NCBI GenBank assembly: GCA_029690005.1
Contig: CP121458.1
Location: 1,736,001-1,800,000 of the forward strand
DNA length: 64,000 nt
Source: Prescottella defluvii
GTDB taxonomy: Bacteria > Actinomycetota > Actinomycetes > Mycobacteriales > Mycobacteriaceae
Direction: 5' to 3'
Shown in pieces: positions 1-9,802 of the stretch (position 1 is the first letter of the stretch; the number at the start of each line of letters is the position of its first letter). The notes below the pieces were generated by a model. The model did not search any database and was not told where the DNA came from. It saw nothing but the letters and a program-made list of their open reading frames with translations. Position numbers and translations under genes: made by a program.

Positions 1-1
1 C

Positions 2-235
2 CCGGAGCGCGGCTGGGGCGGGTTCCGGATCCGGCTCGTCGCCGGCGGTGCCGTGCTGCTCGCGGCGCTGCTGCTGAGCTACCGCTACCTGGCCGTGGAG
101 ATCGCCGAGTACCCGATCGTGGCGACGCCGCTGCTGCTGGGCCTTCCCGCACTGTTCGCCTACGCCTACTGGAAGACCTTCTACCGGGATCGCGAGCTGG
201 TCGAAATCACGTCGGATCCGGTCGAAACCGCGTGA
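2..235 (+). CDS. C-terminal end of a membrane protein (5' truncated by window)
   Basis: The reading frame is open from base 2 to a TGA at 233-235 and has no convincing start inside the window, so it is the last 77 or so residues of a longer gene. Two hydrophobic stretches are visible, one around GGAVLLAALLLSY and one around ATPLLLGLPALFAYAYW, followed by a charged tail (FYRDRELVEI). I do not recognise the family. It converges on the Mrp antiporter operon, whose last gene ends 20 bases downstream. Confidence 0.55.
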   Translation, partial: PERGWGGFRIRLVAGGAVLLAALLLSYRYLAVEIAEYPIVATPLLLGLPALFAYAYWKTFYRDRELVEITSDPVETA

Positions 236-254
236 AAACGACTAGCTCGCGGAC

Positions 255-596
255 CTAGCGGAAGGTGCCCGGGGTGTCGTCGTGCTGGTCCATGAGCAGC
301 CCGTCGCGTCCGCGCTGCTCGCGGTAGGCGACGCGGCCGACGCTGTGTGCGATGACGGGCGCGGTGAGCAGCGTGAACAGGCCGATGAGCACGAGCATCC
401 AGATGTCGACGTTGCCGTGCAGCCGGATCACCGCGCCGATCAGCACCAGCACCAGGCCGACGACCTGCGGCTTGGTGGCGGCGTGCATGCGGGAGAGCGT
501 GTCGGGGAACCGGACGATGCCGATCGCGGCGGTGAGCGCGAGCAGCGATCCGGTCAGGATGCAGACCGCGGCCAGAACCTCGAGGAAGGCGTTCAC
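255..596 (-). CDS. mrpG: Na+/H+ antiporter subunit G
   Basis: Small membrane subunit (113 aa) of the multisubunit Mrp/Mnh monovalent cation-proton antiporter. The family signature region GIVRFPDTLSRMHAATKPQ lies near residues 25-45, between the first and second of three predicted membrane helices; the tail (YREQRGRDGLLMDQHDD) is cytoplasmic and polar. The ATG overlaps the mrpF stop by four bases (593-596), so translation is probably coupled. It is the last gene of the operon. MrpG is required for assembly of the complex that exchanges Na+ (or Li+/K+) for protons and supports pH and salt tolerance. Confidence 0.95.
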   Translation of the reverse strand: MNAFLEVLAAVCILTGSLLALTAAIGIVRFPDTLSRMHAATKPQVVGLVLVLIGAVIRLHGNVDIWMLVLIGLFTLLTAPVIAHSVGRVAYREQRGRDGLLMDQHDDTPGTFR

Positions 597-853
597 GAGT
601 CGTCACTCACCCGGAATCGGGCCACGCTCACCGAGCCGACGAAACCGACCAGGGCGAGCGCGACGATGGCGGGCACGATCGTGGTGTCGCCGCTGTAGGC
701 GGCCCAGATCGACAACCCGCAGATAGCAGTCGCAACGAGGGTGTCCATCGCGACCAGCCGGTCGAGGCTGCTCGGGCCGGCCAGCAGTCGGTAGGTGGTG
801 AGCAGTGCCGCCACCACCAACATTGCTCCGGCGATGATCATCACGGCTGTCAT
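593..853 (-). CDS. mrpF: Na+/H+ antiporter subunit F
   Basis: MrpF/MnhF subunit of 86 aa with three predicted membrane helices. The frame is open further upstream, but the ATG at 853 is chosen because it makes an ATGA overlap with the mrpE stop (850-853), as at every other junction in this operon, and gives the normal family length. The family motif RLLAGPSSLDRLVAMDTL is near residues 22-40. A structural membrane subunit of the Mrp complex. Confidence 0.93.
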   Translation of the reverse strand: MTAVMIIAGAMLVVAALLTTYRLLAGPSSLDRLVAMDTLVATAICGLSIWAAYSGDTTIVPAIVALALVGFVGSVSVARFRVSDDS

Positions 854-1422
854 GCCCGATCCTCCCTGCCCTCTTCGTGATACTCGTAGTCGCGCAGATG
901 CCACGGCGCCGGCTGCCATTCAGAGTCGCGCTCGAACGACGCGATGAACAGCCGCTCGAGCTGCCGCACCGAACGGTAGAACTGGTCGACGGCCTTGGTC
1001 GTGCCGACGTCGAGGACGTGCACATACACCGCGCGGCGGGCCTGGTCGACCTCGAGCACCATCGTGCCGGGAATCAGGTTGAGCACGTCGATGCACAGGG
1101 TGAGCACCAGATCCGACTTGATGCCGAGCTTGCAGCGCAGCACCCCGGTGACGGGCGGCGGTCCGGGACGGATCGCGAGCCACGCGACCTGCACGCTCGA
1201 CTGTGCGGCGTAGAAGATGATCATCCAGACGAGCTTGACCATCGACAGCAGGTGCACCCGGCCCTCGACCGGTACCCGCGGCAGCGGCAGCAACCCCATG
1301 ATGAGCAGGCCCACGATGAGACCGCCGACCAGGTTCGCGATGCTGAACGTGCCCCACAGCAGGATCCACACCAGCGCCAGCCACGCGAGGACGCCGACGC
1401 GCAGTACGCGTTCGCGGGTCAT
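850..1422 (-). CDS. mrpE: Na+/H+ antiporter subunit E
   Basis: MrpE/MnhE subunit, 190 aa. N-terminal membrane helices (LAWLALVWILLWGTFSIAN, then GLIVGLLIMGLLPLP) are followed by a soluble domain with the family motif DLVLTLCIDVLNLIPGTMVLE around residues 100-120 and a charged C terminus. Its start overlaps mrpD by four bases (1419-1422). In characterised Mrp systems MrpE stabilises the complex. Length is typical for the family. Confidence 0.94.
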   Translation of the reverse strand: MTRERVLRVGVLAWLALVWILLWGTFSIANLVGGLIVGLLIMGLLPLPRVPVEGRVHLLSMVKLVWMIIFYAAQSSVQVAWLAIRPGPPPVTGVLRCKLGIKSDLVLTLCIDVLNLIPGTMVLEVDQARRAVYVHVLDVGTTKAVDQFYRSVRQLERLFIASFERDSEWQPAPWHLRDYEYHEEGREDRA

Positions 1423-3020
1423 CGGCCACCTCCCTCGCCCAGGACGGCAGTGATGTAGACGTCCCGATTCTGCAGGTCCTCCGCGGCTCGGGTACTGATC
1501 CCGATCATCGGGCCCGCGAAGACCGTGAGCGCCAGTCCGACGGCGACGAGGCCGATCGTCGGCAAGAGCATGAACATCGGCATCCGTCCGACGTCCTCGC
1601 GGTCGACGAACGCGATGTCCTCCTCGGACTCGTCGATCAGCGCCGACGGGCTGACGTCCGCGAGCTCACCCTCCGGGGCGTCGGCGCGGGCCCGCCAGAA
1701 GGCCTTGGTCCAGACGCGCGCCACGACGTACAGCGTCAGCAGACTGGTGACGGTGCCGCCGGCGACGAGGATCCACGACAGCGCGCTCGGGTGCGCGACA
1801 CCGGCCTGCAGCAGCGCGATCTTGCCGATGAAGCCGGAGAACGGTGGGATGCCGCCGAGGTTGAGCGCCGGAACGAGGAACACGATCGCGAGCAGGGGGC
1901 TGGCCGCTGCGAGACCGCCGAGGCGGCGCAGCGACGACGACCCGGCCTGCCGCTCGATCAGGCCCACCACCAGGAACAGCGTCGTCTGCACGATGATGTG
2001 GTGCGCCACGTAGTACACCGCACCGGACAGACCGGCCTGCGTCGACAGCGCGACACCGAAGATCATGTAGCCGATGTGGCTGACCAGCGTGAACGACAGC
2101 AGACGTTTGATGTCGCTCTGTGCGATCGCGCCGAGGATGCCGACGATCATCGTCAGCAGGCCGCACACCATGAGGACGTTGTCGAGCTCGCCCTGCGGGA
2201 ACAGCAGCGTGTGCGCGCGGATGATCGCGTACACGCCGACCTTGGTGAGCAGGCCCGCGAACACCGCGGTGACCGGGGCCGGGGCGGTGGGGTAGGAGTC
2301 GGGCAGCCACGTCGACAGCGGGAAGATCGCGGCCTTGATGCCGAACGCGACCAGCAGCACGCCGAAGATCGCCATGCGGGTGCCGACGGGGACGTCGTCG
2401 AACCGCAGCGCCATCTGCGCGAGGTTGAGCGTGCCGGTGGCGGCGTACGCGAACGCGATGCCGCACAGGAAGATCAGCGACGACACCATCGACACCATGA
2501 CGTACGAGACGCCGGCGCGGACGCGGTCGGCGCTCGCGCCCAGTGTCAGCAGCACGAAGCTCGCCGCGAGGAGTACCTCGAACCCGACGTACAGGTTGAA
2601 CAGGTCGCCGGCGAGGAACGCGTTGCACACGCCGGCCGTCAGCGCCAGGTACGTGGGCAGGAAGATCGACACCGGCTGGTGTTCCTGCCCGTCACGGATG
2701 CCCTGACCGACGGCGTAGACCATGACGGCGAGCAGCACGATCGACGACACCAGCAGCATCAGCGCCGACAGTCGGTCGACGACGAGCGTGATGCCGATCG
2801 GGGTGTCCCAGCCGCCCACCTGGATCGCGGTGGTGCCGAACCGGTCCGCGAGGTACAGCAGCGTCGCGGACACGGCGGTGACGCCGACCAGCGCGGTGAT
2901 GGTGATCCAGCGCTGCGCGGTGGGCCGGCGGCCGACGAACAGCGTGACCGCCGCGGCGATCATCGGGATCAGGACCGGCAGCGGGGCGAGGGTGCCGATG
3001 AGGTCGGCCGAGAGCGTCAT
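1419..3020 (-). CDS. mrpD: Na+/H+ antiporter subunit D (proton-translocating)
   Basis: MrpD, 533 aa, a NuoN/ND2-like proton-conducting subunit with about 14 predicted helices. The conserved membrane glutamate lies in FNLYVGFEVLLAASFVLL (about residues 130-150), and the conserved lysines in GIKAAIFPLSTWLPDSYP and LLTKVGVYAIIR further on. These are the charged residues used for proton transfer in complex-I-like antiporters. A hydrophilic segment rich in Asp/Glu (SALIDESEEDIAFVDREDV) precedes the last helix pair. It overlaps mrpC by four bases (3017-3020). Confidence 0.95.
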   Translation of the reverse strand: MTLSADLIGTLAPLPVLIPMIAAAVTLFVGRRPTAQRWITITALVGVTAVSATLLYLADRFGTTAIQVGGWDTPIGITLVVDRLSALMLLVSSIVLLAVMVYAVGQGIRDGQEHQPVSIFLPTYLALTAGVCNAFLAGDLFNLYVGFEVLLAASFVLLTLGASADRVRAGVSYVMVSMVSSLIFLCGIAFAYAATGTLNLAQMALRFDDVPVGTRMAIFGVLLVAFGIKAAIFPLSTWLPDSYPTAPAPVTAVFAGLLTKVGVYAIIRAHTLLFPQGELDNVLMVCGLLTMIVGILGAIAQSDIKRLLSFTLVSHIGYMIFGVALSTQAGLSGAVYYVAHHIIVQTTLFLVVGLIERQAGSSSLRRLGGLAAASPLLAIVFLVPALNLGGIPPFSGFIGKIALLQAGVAHPSALSWILVAGGTVTSLLTLYVVARVWTKAFWRARADAPEGELADVSPSALIDESEEDIAFVDREDVGRMPMFMLLPTIGLVAVGLALTVFAGPMIGISTRAAEDLQNRDVYITAVLGEGGGR

Positions 3021-3574
3021 CGTCGGCCTCCCGGCGTCTCGGACTCGATCTCCTCGTGTCCTTCGTGCAGGTCCTCGTACGACTGGTAGTCCTCGGGGTC
3101 CTCGAGGAGGTCGACGGGGATCGGGTTGCCGGCGGAGTCGAAGGCGTCGCCGCTCTTCGACGGGGCACCGGTGAGCGGGTCGTCGGACCGGTCGCGGTCC
3201 GGGGCCTCGGCGGGGCTGCGTCGCTTGGAAACCTTGGTGTCCTCGGTGTCGTCCTCGACGCGGTCCGCGGTGGTGATCTTGTAGGAGCGGTAGGCGAGGG
3301 CCAGCACGAACGCGGCGATACCCATCGTGATGACGATCGCGGTGAGGATCATCGCCTGCGCGAGCGGATCGGCCATCTCCTCGTGCACCGATTCGCGGCC
3401 CACGATCGGCGGGTTGCCGGACCGCCCGCCGACGGTGAGGATCAGCAGGTTGACGGCGTTGCCGACGAGCAGCAGGCCCAGCAGCATGCGGGTGATGCTG
3501 CGTTCGATCAGCAGGTACACGCCGGCGGCGGTGAGGACACCGATGACGATCAGTGTCGCGAGGTCGGCGCTCAT
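3017..3574 (-). CDS. mrpC: Na+/H+ antiporter subunit C with long acidic tail
   Basis: MrpC/NuoK-like subunit. The ATG at 3574 forms an ATGA overlap with the mrpA stop (3571-3574) and gives 185 aa. The first 105 or so residues are the usual three-helix domain (LLVGNAVNLLILTVGG; PLAQAMILTAIVITMGIAA). Classical MrpC is about 110-115 aa; here about 75 extra residues follow, rich in Asp, Glu, Ser and Pro (for example DLLEDPEDYQSYEDLHEGHE). The tail is predicted to be cytoplasmic and disordered. Its role is unknown. Confidence 0.93.
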   Translation of the reverse strand: MSADLATLIVIGVLTAAGVYLLIERSITRMLLGLLLVGNAVNLLILTVGGRSGNPPIVGRESVHEEMADPLAQAMILTAIVITMGIAAFVLALAYRSYKITTADRVEDDTEDTKVSKRRSPAEAPDRDRSDDPLTGAPSKSGDAFDSAGNPIPVDLLEDPEDYQSYEDLHEGHEEIESETPGGRR

Positions 3575-6408
3575 CGGGCGTTCACCTCCTCCTGGGCGTC
3601 GAGGCGGGCCCCGAGACTGCGGAGCACGTCGAGCACCAGGCCCACCACGATCAGGTACACCCCCAGGTCGAAGAACAGCGCGGTGACGAGTTTGATGTGG
3701 CCGAGCAGCGGCAGCGTCACCTCGAACACCGCCGACGACAGCGGCGGGGCGCCGAGGAACAACGACGTCACGGCGGTGCCCGCGGCGAGCAGCAGGCCCA
3801 GGCCGAGGATCTTGCCGGCGTCGATCGGGACGGCCTCGCCCAGTTCGTACCGGCCGCCGGCGAGATAGCGCAGCACCAGTGCCAGCCCCGCCGTCAGGCC
3901 GCCGGCGAACCCGCCGCCGGGCGCGTTGTGGCCGGAGAAGAAGAAGTACACCGACAGCACCATCATCGTCGGGAAGATCAGCCGCGTGGTCACCTCGAGC
4001 ACCAGCGACCGGTGCCGCGGGTCGATGAGGTCGCCGCCGCGCAGCCACGTCGTCTCGGTGCTCGTCGCCGCCGCGTCGAGCACGACGGCCGGAGCGTCGG
4101 CGACGCGCGGAGCGGTGCCGAACCGTCGATGCCGGAAGACCAGGCTGGCGACGCCGGTGGCCGCGACCAGCAGCACCGAGATCTCGCCGAGGGTGTCCCA
4201 CGCGCGGATGTCGACGAGCAGGACGTTGACGATGTTGCGGCCGTTGCCGAGGACGTACGCCGCCTCTGGTAGCTGGTGGTAGATCGGTGTCGAGCTGCGT
4301 GCGTTCATCGCGTACGCGGCGAGGGTGGTGACCGCGGCGCCGACGCCGACGGCCAGGATCGCGCGCGGCAGCTTGAAGCCGATGGCCTGCCGCTCGTCGA
4401 CCTCGGCGGGCAGCTTCCGCAGCACCAGCACGAAGATCACCAGTGTCAGCGTCTCGACCAGGAACTGGGTCAGTGCCAGGTCGGGCGCGCCGTGCAGCGC
4501 GAAGATGACGCCGCAGCCGTAGCCGCTGAGGCCGACGAGGATCACCGAGGTCAGGCGGTTGCGCATCACCGTGGCCGCCAGCGCGGCCGCGATCATCATC
4601 AGTCCGACGGTGAACTGCAGCGGCGACTCCCACAGCCGGATCTCGGCCCACGCGTCGGTGCGCAGCGCCAGCAGGATCACGGGCAGCAGCACCAGCGTCG
4701 CGAGGATCGTCGACTGCGTCAGCGGCAGCGATCCGCGCTGCGTGAAGCCCGTGAGGCGCATCGACAGCGTGTCCATCGCACGGAGCGTGGCGTCGTAGGC
4801 GCGGTCGGCGTTGCCGAGCGGCGGCGTCTGGAACCGCAGGCGTTGGACGGCCCAGCGGTGCGCGACGAACAGCAGCGTGCCGAGGCCGACGATCACGATG
4901 GTGAGCAGCAGTGGAGTGTTGAACCCGTGCGACAGCGCCAGGTGGTAGTCGGGGTGCGGGCCGGCGGGCAGCGTCGTCGAGTAGGGCGTCAGCAGCTTCT
5001 CGAGCTGCGGCGACAGCGGGCCGGCGACCAGACCCGCGACCGCGACCACAGCGGGCGGGGCCAGGAACAGCACGCTGGGCGCGTGCATGTTCGCGACCGC
5101 CGGGCTCGGCTGGCGCTGGCGCTTGCGGCCGAACCCGCCCCACACGAACCGGATGCTGTACGCGACGGTGAGGATCGAGCCGAGCGCGATCGCGACGATG
5201 ATCGTCGTCCGGGCCCACGGTTCGAGCACGTCCGCCTCGAGGATCGATTCGAGCGCAGCTTCCTTGCCGACGAATCCGAGGAACGGCGGCAGGCCGGCCA
5301 TCGACGCGGCCGCGAGCGCCGCGATCGCGGCCAACCAGGGCGCGCTCGGGCCGAGGCGTGCGAGCTTGCGGATGTCGCGGGTGCCGGTGGTGTGGTCGAT
5401 GATGCCGACGACCATGAACAGCGCGGCCTTGAACAGCGCGTGTGCGACGACCATCGTCATGCCGGCCAGCGCGGCGTCACGGGAGCCGACGCCGACGAGC
5501 ACCATCATGAATCCGAGCTGGCTGACCGTGCCGAACGCGAGGACCAGCTTGAGGTCGAACGAGCGCAGCGCCCGCCAGCCCGCGAGCAGCATCGATGCCA
5601 GCCCCAACGAGATGATCGTCATCCGCCACGGCGGGGAGTCGGCGTAACCGGGAGCCAGGCGGGCGACCAGGTAGATGCCGGCCTTGACCATCGCGGCCGC
5701 GTGCAGGTAGCCGCTGACCGGGGTGGGCGCGGCCATCGCGCCCGGCAGCCAGAAGTGCAGCGGCACGATCGCCGACTTCGACAGCGCGCCGATCAGCACC
5801 AGCACGATCGCGACGCTCGCGAGCCACCCGCTCGGCGGGTTCGCGACGACGTCCGAGAGGTTGTAGCTGCCGACCAGCTGGCCGAGCATGATGATGCCGA
5901 CGAGCATCGCCAGGCCGCCCGCGGTGGTCACCAGCAGCGCCTGCGTCGCGGCGCGGCGGCTGGTCGCGCGTTCGGCGTAGTGGCCCACGAGCAGGAACGA
6001 CAGGATCGTCGTCAGTTCCCAGAACGTGTAGAGGATGATCATGTTGTCGCTGGTCACGAGGCCGAACATGGCGCCCGCGAACGCGACCATCTCGGCGGCG
6101 AACATGCCGAGGCGGGGTTCGTCGTCGGTGAAGTACCGCGCGCAGTAGACGAGGATCAGCGTCCCGACGCCCAGGACCAGCACGGACATGATCGCGGCCA
6201 GCGAGTCGAACCGCATGTCGATGTTCATCGACAGCCCGGGAACCCACTGGATGTGCAGTTCCTGCTCGGTGCCCCAGTTCGCGATCACCCAGCCGAGGCT
6301 CGCGAGCGGAACGAGCGCGAGCGGAAAGAACGCATTGCGCCCTATCGATCGCACGACGAGCGGAGCCAGAACGGCGGCTATCGCGTGTGCGATCAATATG
6401 ACAAGCAA
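3571..6408 (-). CDS. mrpA: Na+/H+ antiporter subunit A with fused subunit B domain
   Basis: First gene of the Mrp operon, 945 aa from a TTG at 6408 that has a GGAG five bases upstream; the frame is open to 6492 but has no better ribosome site. The N-terminal two thirds are a NuoL/ND5-like proton channel, with the membrane glutamate in YTFWELTTILSFLLVGHY and the lysines in SKSAIVPLHFWLPGAM and AAMVKAGIYLVAR. The last 140 residues (from about RLIFPTMMVLSVYFFFSGH, then GGGFAGGLTAGLALVLRYL) are the MrpB domain, so A and B are one polypeptide, as in many actinobacteria. Stop overlaps mrpC by four bases. No regulator is adjacent. Confidence 0.95.
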   Translation of the reverse strand: MLVILIAHAIAAVLAPLVVRSIGRNAFFPLALVPLASLGWVIANWGTEQELHIQWVPGLSMNIDMRFDSLAAIMSVLVLGVGTLILVYCARYFTDDEPRLGMFAAEMVAFAGAMFGLVTSDNMIILYTFWELTTILSFLLVGHYAERATSRRAATQALLVTTAGGLAMLVGIIMLGQLVGSYNLSDVVANPPSGWLASVAIVLVLIGALSKSAIVPLHFWLPGAMAAPTPVSGYLHAAAMVKAGIYLVARLAPGYADSPPWRMTIISLGLASMLLAGWRALRSFDLKLVLAFGTVSQLGFMMVLVGVGSRDAALAGMTMVVAHALFKAALFMVVGIIDHTTGTRDIRKLARLGPSAPWLAAIAALAAASMAGLPPFLGFVGKEAALESILEADVLEPWARTTIIVAIALGSILTVAYSIRFVWGGFGRKRQRQPSPAVANMHAPSVLFLAPPAVVAVAGLVAGPLSPQLEKLLTPYSTTLPAGPHPDYHLALSHGFNTPLLLTIVIVGLGTLLFVAHRWAVQRLRFQTPPLGNADRAYDATLRAMDTLSMRLTGFTQRGSLPLTQSTILATLVLLPVILLALRTDAWAEIRLWESPLQFTVGLMMIAAALAATVMRNRLTSVILVGLSGYGCGVIFALHGAPDLALTQFLVETLTLVIFVLVLRKLPAEVDERQAIGFKLPRAILAVGVGAAVTTLAAYAMNARSSTPIYHQLPEAAYVLGNGRNIVNVLLVDIRAWDTLGEISVLLVAATGVASLVFRHRRFGTAPRVADAPAVVLDAAATSTETTWLRGGDLIDPRHRSLVLEVTTRLIFPTMMVLSVYFFFSGHNAPGGGFAGGLTAGLALVLRYLAGGRYELGEAVPIDAGKILGLGLLLAAGTAVTSLFLGAPPLSSAVFEVTLPLLGHIKLVTALFFDLGVYLIVVGLVLDVLRSLGARLDAQEEVNAR

Positions 6409-6606
6409 ATGGCACTCCGTCGGATTGTGGGGCGGCGGGGTGACGAATCGGCGCGAACCGAGAGTCGCGTAGACCCTTCGCTTACCTAGCAAAGCGGACT
6501 ACGGGGTACATCTTACTGAGTGGCTCGAACCGGTCTGCAATCGGTGCAAACCGGACATTTGTGGCTGGGTCTGCGGCGGCACCGGGGCGGGAGTACGTTT
6601 CGACGG

Positions 6607-7028
6607 GTGTCCGACGAGAACCCCATCGTGATCCGCACCGCCGCCCTCGCGCACATCCGGGACCGCCGCATGCTGCAGGCCCGGTCCGCCGGCAAGACCG
6701 CGTTCTACATGGCGGGCGGCAAGATCGATCCGGGCGAAACGCCTGAACAGGCGCTGCACCGGGAGATCCGCGAGGAGCTCGACACCGACATCGCTCCCGG
6801 CAGTCTCCGCGAGCTCGGCGTCTTCGAGGCCCCCGCCTTCGGCACCGCGAGGGCACCCGGTTGCACATGACGTGCTACCTCGCCGACCTCGTCGACGAGC
6901 CCCAGGCCACCAGCGAGATCGCCGAGATCCGCTACTTCACCGAGGCCGAGTACGCAGCCATGCCCGAGACCGCTCCCGGGTCGCGGTTGGTCTTCGCACG
7001 GTTGCGAGCCCTGGACCTGGTGGACTGA
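6607..7028 (+). CDS. NUDIX hydrolase (frame break)
   Basis: NUDIX-family pyrophosphohydrolase, 140 aa when restored. The full Nudix box is present at about residues 38-60 (GGKIDPGETPEQAL, then HREIREELDTDI), giving the Mg2+-binding Glu residues; the substrate, a nucleoside diphosphate linked to another moiety, cannot be told. The GTG at 6607 starts a product beginning SDENPIVIRTAALAHI. One base is missing near 6847: the first frame runs to a stop at 6868-6870, while the expected continuation (GTRLHMTCYLADLVDEP...) is in the next frame and ends at 7026-7028. The gene converges on the membrane-protein pair. Confidence 0.85.
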
Positions 7029-7059
7029 AGCTGACGCCGACTGACCCGGCGCCCGGATC

Positions 7060-7095
7060 GACCTCGCGCGCCCGCAATCGCGCGGGCGGGAGGTC
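7060..7095. terminator. GC-rich hairpin between convergent genes
   Basis: GACCTCGCGCGCCCGC (7060-7075) pairs imperfectly with GCGCGGGCGGGAGGTC (7080-7095) around a four-base AATC loop. It sits between the NUDIX gene (plus) and the membrane-protein gene (minus, stop at 7094-7096), so it can terminate both. A closely similar core recurs at 47864-47899. Confidence 0.55.
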
Positions 7096-8439
7096 AGTTC
7101 GCGGGCGGGACGGCGGGCCGGGCCCGCAGTCCGCGCACCGCGAGCGCGCAGAACACCACGACCAGGAGCAGCGCGATGCCGGCGCCGCGGTCGAAGGTGA
7201 CGGTCGATGGAAACGGATCGTCGACGAAGTACTCGATGACCGAATCTGACGTGGCCAGGCCGGACGACACGCTGGTCAGCGGCGTGTAGCTCCCGCTGTA
7301 GAACACGACCGAGGTGGCCGCACCGACCAGCGCGGTGAACACCAGCGACAGCAGCGGCACGACCAGTCCGAGCGCGGCGACGGCTCCGCTGTCGGGCAGG
7401 GTGGAGCCGAGGGCGAGTCCGATGCCGACGCCGAGGACGGCGATCTGGAGTAGCAGGAGTGCGCGGCTGTCGCCGGTCGTGGAATCGATCGCGATCCACA
7501 GGGGAGGACGCCCAGCGCAGCGATGCCGACCACGGGTGACGGCCGTCCCAGCGCCACGGCGACGCCTACGGCGACGGCGGTTACGCCGACGGTGACCGGA
7601 ATCCACGGCTCGAGTCGCAGGTGATCCTGGGCGAGCAGAGTCCGCACCGGAGCCGCGGCGGCCGCCACCGCTGTCGCCGCGAGCAGGAACGGAGCATCGA
7701 GGCGCCGCGCCCAGAACTCGGTGAGCGCGACGACCACCACGAGGCACAGGCCGACGACGACCCACAGCCGGAACCGTGATCCGCTCTGGCCGTCGATCCA
7801 GGCGCCCAGCAGGCGGTGCGCGACGGCGAGGGTCACCACGGCCGCGATCACCTCGCGGACGGTCCCGGCGTCGGCGCGTGCGGGTGCGTCGGTGTCGACC
7901 GCCGCGCACACGGCCGCGAGGATCATCGCGGGAACCAGCACCCACCAGAACGGCTCGCCGAGCGTCGACGTGCTCGGTGCCCAGCCGGAGTGCGCGCTGT
8001 GGGCGACGACCGACGTCGCCGCGACCGCGATCGTGAGTCCGAACCGGGGCACGGCCCGCGACCATGTCGCGGCGACGGCGGCACCCAACAGGACACCGCC
8101 CGCGACGCATTTGACGTAGTACAGCACTGTCAGCTGTTCGAGATCGCTCACCCCCGACACGGTCAGGCGGGCACCGATCAGGACGGCCGTCGCGACCACC
8201 TCCGCGACCCAGGCGGGTCGAATCGATCCGGCGCGCTGGAGCGCCGCGTACGCGAGTACGGCGACGACGCAACCGACGGCGACACCGGTGGGCAGGGTGG
8301 CGTTCCAGTCGTCCAACTGGCGCTCGGACGAGGTGAACAGCGGTCGCCATTGGGGGCGGCTGACGAGCACGAACGTTCCCAGCACGCCGGCGAACACGGT
8401 GGCGACGGTCGACAGGGCCGAGCGGACGGTCGGGGTCAC
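7094..8439 (-). CDS. multi-pass membrane protein, tandem paralogue 1 (frame break)
   Basis: Uncharacterised integral membrane protein, about 448 aa after restoring one C lost near 7502. Ten to twelve hydrophobic segments are visible. It is a paralogue of the next gene upstream (8450-9785): shared blocks include YVKCVAGGVLLGAAVAATW, VVTLAVAHRLLGAWIDGQ and VALTEFWARRLDAPFLLAAT. Start is the GTG at 8439 (MTPTVRSALSTVATVFAG), only ten bases after the other paralogue, so the two are probably co-transcribed. No catalytic motif is seen; a role cannot be assigned. Confidence 0.75.
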
Positions 8440-8449
8440 CGCCTCGACG

Positions 8450-9785
8450 CTACCTGTCGCTCACGGGCTTTCGGCTTACGCCTTCAGGACGGGTGCGCAG
8501 CCTGTGGATGGCGGCGGCGCAGTCAGAGCACGACGAGCAGGAGTGCGACGCCCGAGAGGCGGCTGCCGGGCGCGTGGGCCTCGACGGTGGCCCCGAACAG
8601 GTTTCCTTCGGCGCCCGGGGCTCGCGGGGAAGGCTCGCGGTAGATGGCGATTGCTCCGTCGGATTCGGCGACGTAGGTGAACACCAGCGACAGCATCGGG
8701 ACCGCGAGACCGAGCGACGCGAGCGCACCGTCGTCGGGCAGTGCCGAGCCGAGAGTGACGCCGATGCCGAGCCCGAGCACCGCCAGCCGTGCCAGGAGCC
8801 AGACACGGCCGTCGCCGAGGTTCGGATCCAGCGCGGTCGACAGTGGGATCAGCGCGAGCAGGGCGAACCCGAGCGGTAGCGACGGACGCCGCACCGCGAC
8901 GGCCAGTCCGGCGACCACCACGGCGACGCCGACGGTCACCATCAGCCACGGCTCGAGCGTGACCTGCCGCGCGATCTGCGGTGTGACGAGCGCTGCGGCC
9001 GCGGCCGACGCGGTGGCCGCGAGCAGGAACGGGCCGTCGATGCGGCGGGCCCAGAACTCGGTGAGGGCGATCACCAGCACGAGGCAGACAGCGATGAAGA
9101 TCCACACCTGCAGCTCGGAGTCGGCGGTCTGCCCGTCGATCCACGCACCCAGCATGCGGTGGGCGACGGCGAGGGTGACCACTGCCGCGATCACCTGCAC
9201 CTGGATCCGGTCCGGCGTGGCGGTCGGGACGCGGGTCGTGTCGATCACCGCGCACACCGTGACGAGCACGATCGAGGGGATCAGCAACCACCAGAACGGC
9301 GGGCCCAACGTCGACACGCTCGCTTCCCTGGTGGCGTGCGCGGTGTGGGCGACGACGAACGTCGAGGCGACCGCGGTGACGAGGACGAACCGCGCGAGGG
9401 GGCGTGCCCACACCGCGGCGACGGCCGCACCGAGCAGCACCCCGGCGGCCACGGACTTGCTGTAGTGCACGGTCGTCAGCTCGGCCAACCCGTGCGCGCC
9501 GGGGACCGCGATCCGGGCCGCGATCAGGATGCCCGACGCGACGACGGCGGCAATCCACGCCGGCCGCACCGATGGCGCACGCCGCAGCGCCACGTACGCG
9601 GGCACCGCGAGGGCTGTGCCGATCACGGATCCGGTGGGCAGGGCGTCCAGCCACCACTCGAGCTGGCGGCCGGTCACGTTGATCGTCCCGCGCCATTCGG
9701 GCGGGTTGGCGAGCACGAACGTGGCCAGGGTGCCCGCGAACCATGCGGTTACGGCGGGTACCCACGCACGGACGGTCGGGGCCAC
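8450..9785 (-). CDS. multi-pass membrane protein, tandem paralogue 2 (probable frame break)
   Basis: Paralogue of the preceding entry, starting at 9785 (MAPTVRAWVPAVTAWFAG). The uninterrupted frame stops at 8523 after SGVALLLVVL, but the sequence just beyond, in a shifted frame, reads CAAAIHRLRTRPEGV, which matches the partner's CALAVRGLRARPAVP. One extra base near 8520 therefore probably truncates the call; removing it gives 444 aa, nearly the partner's 448. Many predicted membrane helices; conserved blocks YSKSVAAGVLLGAAVAAVW and AHRMLGAWIDGQTADS. Function unknown. Confidence 0.72.
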
Positions 9786-9802
9786 GTCCCGACGCTAGCC
9801 CC

